Below are positions 1 through 5,211 of a DNA stretch of 5,211 nucleotides, in pieces. A model generated the notes under the pieces. It did no database searches. It saw nothing but the letters and a program-made list of their open reading frames with translations, and had not been told where the DNA came from. Made by a program: the position numbers and the translations under genes. The stretch's first letter is position 1; each line of letters starts with the position of its first letter. Source of the DNA: Bacteroidales bacterium (GTDB taxonomy: Bacteria; Bacteroidota; Bacteroidia; Bacteroidales; NBLH01); contig JALWNR010000250.1 in the NCBI GenBank assembly GCA_027083715.1, forward strand, positions 1 to 5,211. Reading direction: 5' to 3'.

Positions 1-61
1 AAAACAAACACACTCAAATTTATTCACCTTCGGCTCATGAGGCTAAAGGTTGGGTGTCGCT

Positions 62-191
62 TGAAATTCTCTTCACGCATCTACTTCGTTACGAATTCCT
101 TGAACTTTTCTCTTTACAAGCATAGCTTGTGAAAAATATAAAGATATGTCGGCGGAATTCGGTGCCTCGTATCTGCATAAAGAGAATTTCA
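62..191. repeat. Long imperfect inverted repeat (38-base arms, palindromic intergenic element)
   Basis: Bases 62-99 are complementary to 154-191 with no gaps. The outer 12 bases (tgaaattctctt against aagagaatttca) and the inner 8 bases (cgaattcc against ggaattcg) are perfect. The 18 bases between them match at about 8 positions, giving roughly 28 of 38 overall. The 54-base centre contains a further hairpin. The base composition is visibly less AT-rich than the gene leader downstream. It could be a MITE-like or dispersed palindromic repeat, or the DNA for a structured untranslated RNA. I see no clear target-site duplication and no transposase. Copy number cannot be judged from one window. Confidence 0.65.
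113..133. repeat. Nested hairpin in the centre of the inverted repeat
   Basis: acaagc (116-121) pairs with gcttgt (125-130) around a 3-base loop, ata. The stem extends by one G-T wobble and two A-T pairs to 113/133. An A-rich run follows on the plus strand. On the minus strand the stem is not followed by a T run long enough to call a terminator with confidence. Confidence 0.55.
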
Positions 192-286
192 TGAATTATT
201 GCGGTTAAACCATTAATATAATTACAAATCTTTTTTTACTTCACCCTTTTATTCCTATTTTTGAAAAGAATATTTTACTGTTATTT
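192..286 (+). other. AT-rich leader between the inverted repeat and the giant gene
   Basis: These 95 bases separate the palindromic element from ATG 287. They contain an in-frame stop (206-208) that bounds the gene start, a T-rich tract (230-237) and the putative -7 box. No purine-rich ribosome binding site lies at the usual distance from the start, as is common in Bacteroidota, where A-rich leaders often replace a Shine-Dalgarno sequence. No riboswitch-like structure is evident here. Confidence 0.5.
256..263 (+). promoter_or_regulatory. Putative Bacteroidota-type -7 promoter box (TATTTTTG) for the transporter gene
   Basis: TATTTTTG fits the TAnnTTTG -7 consensus used by the primary sigma factor of Bacteroidota. 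Transcription would begin around 268-272, leaving a leader of roughly 15-19 bases before ATG 287. No good TTTG -33 box is found about 20 bases upstream; there is only a T-run at 230-237. The match is short and lies in AT-rich DNA, so chance is a real alternative. Confidence 0.35.
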
Positions 287-3200
287 ATGGCAAAAGCAAA
301 TAAATTCGGTGCTTTTTCAGGAGTTTTTACTCCTTCGATACTTACCATTTTAGGGGTGATTATGTATTTGCGCTTAGGCTGGGTAGTTGGTCAAGGCGGA
401 TTAATACTCACATTGGTAATTATTGTTGTTGCTCATATAATATCGGTTTCCACCGGATTGAGTATTTCATCGATTGCCACCGATAAAAAAATTAAAACCG
501 GAGGTATTTACTATATTCTTTCACGCAGTCTGGGTATGGCAATGGGTGGTTCTATTGGTATTGCGCTTTTTATTGGTACGGCACTGAGTATCTCGCTCTA
601 CATTGTTGGTTTTACTGAAAATTTTCTTTCGATACCATTAATCAGTAATTTTTTAGGAATGAATGGTAGTATTAACGATATTCGTATTGTTGGTACTATT
701 GTGATTATCAGCCTGGTAATACTTGCATTTATTAGTACTGCCGTTGTTATTAAAACACAATATTTTATTTTAGCAGCCATATTGTTGTCATTAATATCTA
801 TTGTTTGGGGATTTTTTAGTGGGTCAGGCTCTGAAACTTCAGGAATTTTATGGTCTCCAATGCCGGAACATTTACCGTTTGAGTATTTATTTGCCGTATT
901 CTTTCCAGCCGTTACCGGATTTACTGCAGGAGTTGCCATGTCTGGCGATTTGAAAAATCCCAATAAAGATATTCCGCGCGGAACATTAGCAGCAATTATT
1001 GTGGGTTTTATTGTATATGTTTTATTGGCATTTGGGGTTGCAGCTTTTGTCGGGCGTGATTTATTACTGAACGACAGTAATTTTTTAATGCATATAGCTT
1101 GGTTTTCGCCATTGGTAGTTGCCGGTATTTGGGGAGCAACTTTATCTTCTGCCCTTGGCGGGATACTTGGCGGTCCGCGCATTTTACAAGCAATTGCACA
1201 AGATAAAATACTTCCATCCTTTTTAGGTAAAGGCTTTGGTGTAAGCAATGAGCCGCGAAATGCTTTACTTTTTATTTTTGCCATTGCCGAATTGGGTATT
1301 CTTGTGGGCGATTTGAATATGATTGCCGGAGTGGTCTCTATGTTTTATTTGGCTTCCTATGGATTTATTAATTTGGCATTTGCATTGGAAAGCTTTGCAG
1401 GAGCTGATTTTCGTCCAAGTTTTCGTATTTCAAAATGGGTAGGAGTAATCGGTTTTGTGGCAAGTTTTGCAGTTATGTTCAAACTGGATGCTACTGCAAT
1501 GAGCCTTGCACTTTTAATTATGATTGGCATTTATATATTGCTTAAACGCAAAGAGATGCGATCAGATTTTGGTGATGTTTGGACAAGTGTTTGGAATTCT
1601 GTTGCGCGTTCGGCATTATACAAAATGGATAAAAATAAAATTGAAGATCGTAATTGGCAACCCAATATCATTCTATTTAGTGGAAGCTCTTCAAAAAGGC
1701 AATATCTTGTTGATTTTGGTAAAAATTTGGTGGGTAAATTCGGGGTCTTATCCAATTTTGATTTAATTGAAAATCCAAGTGCTGATTATTTATTTCCGAA
1801 ACACAAACAATCGATACCGGAAGGACACAAAGAAGTAGGTATTTTTTATCGGCGTCAAACATGTAAAGATATTTATCAAGGTATAGAAATGATTGCCAGC
1901 ACTTATGGCTTTTCAGGTATGGAACCCAATACTGTTTTAATGGGCTGGGCAAAACAAAGCAGTGAACCTGAAAAATTTGTTCATTTGATAAAAAGTCTTA
2001 ATCAGTTGGATTTGAACGTTTTATTAATGGACTATGATAAAAAGCGTGGTTTTGGTAAAAAATCAAGTATTGATATTTGGTGGCGTGGTGAAGGTCAAAA
2101 TAATAATCTGGCACTTTTTTTAGCCAAATTTTTAATGTCATCGCCCGAATGGGAAAATGCTAAGCTTCGCTTAATTAGTATTAGCCAATTTGAACAGCAA
2201 GGCGAAATGCTTTACAAAAAAGCACGTTATGTACTGGATGCTTTGCGTATTGATGCAGATGTGCATATAATTAATAATCAGTATAATAAACATAGTGTTT
2301 ATGATATAATCAAGGAAGAATCGCTCAATACAGATTTGGTTTTTATGGGTTTGCCGGATATTCATCCGGGAAAGGAGGGAAACTTTGTACGTCAAACAAA
2401 TCGTTTGCTGGGACTAATTGGTACGGTTGTTTTGGTTAAGGCTTCTACCCTATTTCGGAAAATGATTTTTATACCCGATGATTTAGTAAAAATACCTAAA
2501 CTTAAACCGGAACCCACTGTTTTACAAGAAAAAAGCAGTTTTGAAGAAATTATAGTGAAATATAATTTGAAACCTGAAATTGCAGATGAACTGAAAAATC
2601 TATTTTTTGAACTAAAAAGTCTTGCTACATTTATTTCTGTAAATTATGTAAAAACAGTAACCGGAAACTTTGCTGAAATTTTATCGGAGCATTTAAAATC
2701 AATTTATAATTTGGCAGATATTGAAAGCAAGGTTTATCAAACCGGAGATATAATCACTAAATTATTGGATATTCAACAAAATACAGCAAGTATTATTGAT
2801 GAACTATATAAAATCAGCAGCAGCGGTAAAGAAATACAGGAGCGTGCAATTGTACAATATCAAACAGGAATTAATAAATTAATTGATGGAAAAAAATCAA
2901 AAATAACTTTATATTATCAGCGTAATGAAATTGCCGAATTACACGACCATAAGAATAGCTTAAAGCGCATAAAAAACAAATTGGAATGGAAAAGTAAATT
3001 TACGGGTAAAGCAAAATTGGTAATTAATTATAAGAAAATACTTGAAAATCAATTGATTTTTCATTCAAACATTGAGTTTTATACCTATTTAGCTTCTTTG
3101 TTTTCCCTGTTTTTCGATGCACTTTCAAGTATTAAAGAACTATTTCGTAAAACACAATTTCTATTACTGCCAATAAACGAAATAAAACCCGAACAATTAG

Positions 3201-5211
3201 ATATTTTTTTAAACAAACATAAATTAAACGAATTAATTTCGGGAATAGAAGAAATTGACAAACAAAAAGATATTGTTCAAAACTATCCCGATAATCATTT
3301 GTATTTTCTGTATTCAAAAGTAAGTGATGATTTAGCTGCATTGTTTGAAAAGCCGGATGTTAATATGCTTGCACACTTAAATGCAAAACAAAAACAAGTG
3401 ATGGAAACTGTTAACGAAAGGCTTTTTTTATTGAGCGATTTTTGGCATACAGGTTTTCATTATTTTTTAAATGAATTAAAACTGGATAATATTTTATCTG
3501 TTATAAGTATAAAATTGTACGAAATAGTTGTTCGTTTACGTGAGGAACTTTTGCAAGCACTTAATTTGAGTTTTGCAGGACAAATTCAAATATTAGCCGA
3601 AAATCATCAAATTGTTCAGGATCGTTTTAATAGTAAAAGAAAGAAAAAAATAAATTTAAAACTTGTAAAAATATCAGATAATGAGAGTATTACATTTCTT
3701 TTTAATGAAATTAAAGAGCAGATAATCGAGGAGATTAAACAAGTTTATAAAGATGTTCCTGAAAACAGCTTAATCACCGATAATTTTTCATTAGCCGGTT
3801 TGTTTTCTAGTGAGCACCTAATCAGACAACAAAAAATTCCTGCCAAACATATTATAGAAGAAATCATTACCAACGATCTGATTGCTGAGATTTATCGTTT
3901 GTTTGACTTGTTGGACAATAAAACACTCGAATTTAATAATAAAATATTGAATTACAATCGTTTGTTGCAATACAGTATAGACAAAGACAATACAGGTGTT
4001 TTGCCTGATGATTTGCCTGATGTGGAAAGTTTTCTTGAAAGCAAGCAACAAAATATTCAAATGCTGAAAATTGCTTTACGCGATTTGATAAAAACAATTA
4101 ATAAAAATTTGAACAATGCTTATTTGAATATTGAACATAAGTTTCAATTGTTTAGTTTTAAAAAAGAGGCTCAAACGCACAGCCAAATAGCAAATACAGT
4201 AAAAAATATTCGTTTTTCAATTATTCATCGCTATATAAGTAAGGCTAAACAATTAATAGATAAACAGATAGAGCTGTTCTGGTACGAGCAAAGTAGAGTA
4301 TTGTTGTTCCGTCGGTTGTTTAAAAATGTTGATAAAAGAATAGCTTTAAATTCTGGTGATGTTGCACATTATGTTACTATTTTGTCTTTAAATAAAAAGT
4401 TGCGAGAACAATTACCCTTTTACTATCGATATTTGTTTTTGAATAAAGAACTTTTCAATAAAGATTTTTGGTTTAATCATACAGATGAACTTTTAAAAGC
4501 CAAAGAATACATTAAAAAATTTGATGAAGGTATTCATGGAGCATTAATTGTAACCGGGACAATTTGTTCGGGGAAATCTTTTTTTATACATAAATTTATT
4601 GAAAATTTTACCGACGCTACAAATGTTTATAAAATAGTTGCTCAACGTGAAAAAAATATCAATAAAAAATCGTTAAACAACTTTTTACAAAAGGTAAGCG
4701 GAATTACCGGCGATAATGCTAAAATTTTAGATAAAATTCCGGCAAAGAGTATTATTGTAATTGAAAATCTTGAATTATGGTGGCAAAAAACACCTTCAGG
4801 AACCGTAATTATTAATCATTTGATTGAATTAATTAAGCAGTATGGTAGCCGGCACATGTTTGTTTTGTCAATGGATATTGATAGTTATCAAATTATTTAT
4901 CAAACAAGTACTATTTCCTCTGTTACTGCCGAAGTAATTTATATGCAAGCATTTACAGCTAAACAATTGCAAGATGCCATTCTGTATCGCCATCATTCAT
5001 CGGGCTTGAAATTTGTTATAAAAGATACCGGAAAACATCAAGATGAATTGAAAGCTAAAGAGTTGGCTCATATTTTTTATCAATATTTTAAATTGAGTAC
5101 AGGAAATATAGGTTTAGCACTAAATTATTGGATGGCAAATATTGTTGATTTTGATGGTAATTATTTAAAAATAACAATACCTAAACCGGTTGATGATGAA
5201 CCATTAAACAG
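287..5211 (+). CDS. Giant CCC/SLC12-family cation-chloride cotransporter fused to a C-terminal P-loop ATPase (3' end beyond window)
   Basis: This single frame is open from ATG 287 to the window end (1641 codons, no stop). The product is predicted to be an inner-membrane protein that couples Cl- movement to Na+ and/or K+, with a very large cytoplasmic part. In order it has a 12-TM transporter core (~15-419), the CCC cytosolic domain (~458-725), an unrecognised helical region (~745-1380) and a P-loop NTPase module (~1381 onward). Start choice: the frame has a stop at 206-208, and 287 is the only ATG between that stop and TM1; the next in-frame ATG (362) would cut into TM1. No Shine-Dalgarno sequence is visible. 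The family call rests on several signatures: TM1 with LTILGVIMYLRLGWVVG, TM3 with LYIVGF, TM6 with FFPAVTG followed by SGDLKNP and IPRGT, TM8 with ATLSSALGG, and TM10 with LASYGFINLA. Bacterial and archaeal CCCs normally end shortly after the cytosolic domain, so this protein is more than twice the usual size. The transporter call is firm; the role of the extension is unknown. Confidence 0.93.
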   Translation, partial: MAKANKFGAFSGVFTPSILTILGVIMYLRLGWVVGQGGLILTLVIIVVAHIISVSTGLSISSIATDKKIKTGGIYYILSRSLGMAMGGSIGIALFIGTALSISLYIVGFTENFLSIPLISNFLGMNGSINDIRIVGTIVIISLVILAFISTAVVIKTQYFILAAILLSLISIVWGFFSGSGSETSGILWSPMPEHLPFEYLFAVFFPAVTGFTAGVAMSGDLKNPNKDIPRGTLAAIIVGFIVYVLLAFGVAAFVGRDLLLNDSNFLMHIAWFSPLVVAGIWGATLSSALGGILGGPRILQAIAQDKILPSFLGKGFGVSNEPRNALLFIFAIAELGILVGDLNMIAGVVSMFYLASYGFINLAFALESFAGADFRPSFRISKWVGVIGFVASFAVMFKLDATAMSLALLIMIGIYILLKRKEMRSDFGDVWTSVWNSVARSALYKMDKNKIEDRNWQPNIILFSGSSSKRQYLVDFGKNLVGKFGVLSNFDLIENPSADYLFPKHKQSIPEGHKEVGIFYRRQTCKDIYQGIEMIASTYGFSGMEPNTVLMGWAKQSSEPEKFVHLIKSLNQLDLNVLLMDYDKKRGFGKKSSIDIWWRGEGQNNNLALFLAKFLMSSPEWENAKLRLISISQFEQQGEMLYKKARYVLDALRIDADVHIINNQYNKHSVYDIIKEESLNTDLVFMGLPDIHPGKEGNFVRQTNRLLGLIGTVVLVKASTLFRKMIFIPDDLVKIPKLKPEPTVLQEKSSFEEIIVKYNLKPEIADELKNLFFELKSLATFISVNYVKTVTGNFAEILSEHLKSIYNLADIESKVYQTGDIITKLLDIQQNTASIIDELYKISSSGKEIQERAIVQYQTGINKLIDGKKSKITLYYQRNEIAELHDHKNSLKRIKNKLEWKSKFTGKAKLVINYKKILENQLIFHSNIEFYTYLASLFSLFFDALSSIKELFRKTQFLLLPINEIKPEQLDIFLNKHKLNELISGIEEIDKQKDIVQNYPDNHLYFLYSKVSDDLAALFEKPDVNMLAHLNAKQKQVMETVNERLFLLSDFWHTGFHYFLNELKLDNILSVISIKLYEIVVRLREELLQALNLSFAGQIQILAENHQIVQDRFNSKRKKKINLKLVKISDNESITFLFNEIKEQIIEEIKQVYKDVPENSLITDNFSLAGLFSSEHLIRQQKIPAKHIIEEIITNDLIAEIYRLFDLLDNKTLEFNNKILNYNRLLQYSIDKDNTGVLPDDLPDVESFLESKQQNIQMLKIALRDLIKTINKNLNNAYLNIEHKFQLFSFKKEAQTHSQIANTVKNIRFSIIHRYISKAKQLIDKQIELFWYEQSRVLLFRRLFKNVDKRIALNSGDVAHYVTILSLNKKLREQLPFYYRYLFLNKELFNKDFWFNHTDELLKAKEYIKKFDEGIHGALIVTGTICSGKSFFIHKFIENFTDATNVYKIVAQREKNINKKSLNNFLQKVSGITGDNAKILDKIPAKSIIVIENLELWWQKTPSGTVIINHLIELIKQYGSRHMFVLSMDIDSYQIIYQTSTISSVTAEVIYMQAFTAKQLQDAILYRHHSSGLKFVIKDTGKHQDELKAKELAHIFYQYFKLSTGNIGLALNYWMANIVDFDGNYLKITIPKPVDDEPLN
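329..1543 (+). other. Domain: 12-TM APC-fold transporter core of the CCC/SLC12 family
   Basis: Residues ~15-419. Approximate hydrophobic helices are: TM1 15-38, TM2 39-60, TM3 84-112, TM4 132-154, TM5 159-178, TM6 197-220, TM7 233-256, TM8 268-299, TM9 326-342, TM10 345-370, TM11 385-400 and TM12 403-419. Ion-site positions were aligned by eye to human NKCC1. The Na+ site pair S613/S614 corresponds to S287/S288, after A284. The K+ residues Y383, P496 and T499 correspond to Y105, P207 and T210. The Cl- tyrosine Y689 corresponds to Y358. In TM1, NKCC1 N298 is T20 here and W300 is L22; those positions act mainly through backbone atoms. The TM6-TM7 linker SGDLKNP...IPRGT is a family hallmark. The TM7-TM8 loop is short and lacks the large glycosylated loop of animal NKCCs. 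The family assignment is strong. The ion specificity is inference from the conserved residues. Confidence 0.93.
1658..2461 (+). other. Domain: CCC cytosolic C-terminal domain (SLC12 C-terminal, universal-stress-protein-like fold)
   Basis: Residues ~458-725. The domain begins with WQPNIILFSG, which parallels the FRPQCLVLTG entry strand of NKCC-type C-terminal domains. MEPNTVLMGW (545-554) parallels the MKPNTLVLGF motif. SSIDIWWRGEGQNNNLALFL parallels the [20 protein letters not shown] segment, and WENAKLRLIS follows it as expected. The domain closes with TDLVFMGLPD and GTVVLVKAS, which fit the late strands of this alpha/beta fold. In known CCC structures this domain mediates dimerisation and relays regulation to the membrane core. 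Between TM12 and this domain is a charged linker (420-456). All the expected blocks appear in order without frameshift, so this part looks intact. An ordinary prokaryotic homologue would stop near its end. Confidence 0.85.
2519..4426 (+). other. Region: ~635-residue helical, charged segment of unknown function linking transporter and ATPase
   Basis: Residues ~745-1380. I do not recognise a family. The composition is Lys/Glu/Asn/Ile/Leu-rich with few Gly and Pro, and heptad-like stretches suggest long helices or coiled coil (for example 764-800, 820-840, 1138-1156, 1187-1222 and 1250-1282). One strongly apolar stretch, FYTYLASLFSLFFDALSSI (931-949), could be an amphipathic helix, a buried helix or, less likely, an extra membrane segment. 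A basic cluster, KRKKK (1117-1121), follows a helical segment. A proline- and acid-rich break (VLPDDLPDVE, ~1238-1247) may be a hinge between subdomains. Codon use and AT content look like the flanking domains, and the frame is uninterrupted, so there is no sign of recent joining. This could be a signalling helical bundle, a scaffold or a partner-binding stalk; nothing here decides which. Confidence 0.6.
4556..4579 (+). other. Walker A (P-loop) motif GTICSGKS
   Basis: Residues 1424-1431 fit GxxxxGK[ST] exactly. They are preceded by the hydrophobic strand ALIVT and followed by an amphipathic helix (FFIHKFIENF), the standard P-loop setting. K1430 and S1431 would contact the nucleotide phosphates and Mg2+. 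Confidence 0.85.
4748..4783 (+). other. Walker B-like strand with Glu in place of the usual Asp
   Basis: Residues 1488-1499 (SIIVIENLELWW) lie 62 residues after the P-loop lysine, a normal distance for an AAA+/STAND core. Four hydrophobic residues are followed by E1493-N1494 rather than D-D or D-E. E1496, three residues further on, could serve as the catalytic acid. The substitution leaves it open whether the domain hydrolyses ATP or mainly binds it. Confidence 0.6.

Larger units (their letters stand above)
4427..5211 (+). other. Domain: C-terminal P-loop NTPase, AAA+/STAND-like (incomplete at window end)
   Basis: Residues ~1381-1641 and beyond. A lead-in with LPFYYRYLF and then FWFNHTDELLKAKEYI resembles the 'hydrophobic entry plus x-E-L helix' that precedes the P-loop in many STAND and ORC/Cdc6-like ATPases. 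Walker A is GTICSGKS (1424-1431). The strand SIIVIENLELWW (1488-1499) is in the Walker B position. HMFVLSMD (1523-1530) fits the next beta strand, sensor-1-like, with S1528/D1530 in the polar position. Downstream, FTAKQLQDAILYRHHSSG (1556-1573) and STGNIGLALNYWMANI (1604-1619) match the helical lid/winged-helix transition of AAA+/STAND proteins, where 'S-x-GN-x-x-x-AL-x-x-W' patterns occur. The module therefore looks like a switch-type NTPase rather than an ABC transporter ATPase: no LSGGQ-type signature is visible. A true sensor-2 Arg is not identifiable. The C-terminus is not in the window. Confidence 0.75.

Noticed and set aside
26..50. Small hairpin acctt/aaggt with a CTCATGAG palindrome, considered as a terminator of an upstream gene.
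   Set aside because: The stem is only 5 bp with a poorly paired interior, and no T-run follows.
1..132. Plus-strand frames open from the window edge to stops at 123-125 and 130-132, possibly the tail of an upstream gene.
   Set aside because: Two frames are open over the same bases, both run into the inverted repeat, and neither translation resembles a protein end. Chance and repeat structure explain them better, although an upstream gene tail cannot be fully excluded.
89..178. A 29-codon minus-strand frame (ATG at 178-176, stop at 91-89) inside the palindrome.
   Set aside because: It is contained within the inverted repeat, very short, and without a start signal. It is probably a by-product of the repeat.
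598..1284. A 228-codon open frame on the minus strand across the transporter core.
   Set aside because: It lies wholly antisense to the well-conserved TM3-TM9 part of the CCC domain. Its translation is low-complexity (many Pro, Lys, Asn, Ile, Thr) with no recognisable motif, as expected for the complement of hydrophobic transmembrane codons.
1524..1952. Three short open frames (one plus, two minus) overlapping the start of the cytosolic domain.
   Set aside because: All are out of frame with the strongly supported CCC coding sequence and show no homology or start signal of their own.
2171..4060. Short minus-strand open frames of about 70-80 codons (2171-2395, 3132-3341, 3818-4060).
   Set aside because: They are antisense to the uninterrupted large gene, rich in Ile/Leu/Phe from AT-rich sequence, and without motifs or ribosome binding sites.
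4427..5211. The C-terminal module considered as an ABC transporter ATPase energising the permease.
   Set aside because: There is no ABC signature (LSGGQ-like), Q-loop or H-loop arrangement, and the lead-in and lid sequences fit AAA+/STAND better. CCC transporters are also driven by ion gradients.

Overview
The window is dominated by one very large plus-strand gene. It starts at 287 and is still open at the last base (5211), giving 1641 complete codons with no in-frame stop. The DNA is AT-rich, no Shine-Dalgarno sequence precedes the start, and a TAnnTTTG-type -7 box sits just upstream. Together these suggest a member of the Bacteroidota, but this is inference, because no taxonomic marker gene is present.

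Layout. Bases 1-61 hold nothing I can name. Bases 62-191 form a long imperfect inverted repeat (two 38-base arms, with a nested 6-bp hairpin in the loop) that looks like a dispersed palindromic or MITE-like element, or a structured RNA. Bases 192-286 are an AT-rich leader containing the putative promoter. From 287 onward everything is coding.

The gene product has four parts. (1) Residues ~15-419 are a 12-helix APC-fold transporter of the cation-chloride cotransporter (CCC, SLC12) family, with the TM1, TM3, TM6, TM8 and TM10 ion-site signatures preserved. (2) Residues ~458-725 match the cytosolic C-terminal domain of CCC proteins. An ordinary prokaryotic CCC would end about here. (3) Residues ~745-1380 are a long, charged, mostly helical region that I do not recognise. 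(4) Residues ~1381-1641 and beyond are a P-loop NTPase module of AAA+/STAND type, with Walker A GTICSGKS, a Walker B-like strand, a sensor-1-like strand and the beginning of a helical or winged-helix lid. The C-terminus lies outside the window.

The noteworthy point is the architecture: a secondary-active ion cotransporter joined in one polypeptide to a long helical region and a STAND/AAA-like ATPase. A plausible but untested reading is an ion or volume sensor-transporter whose activity is gated by, or signals through, a nucleotide-dependent switch. I know of no described system with this architecture.
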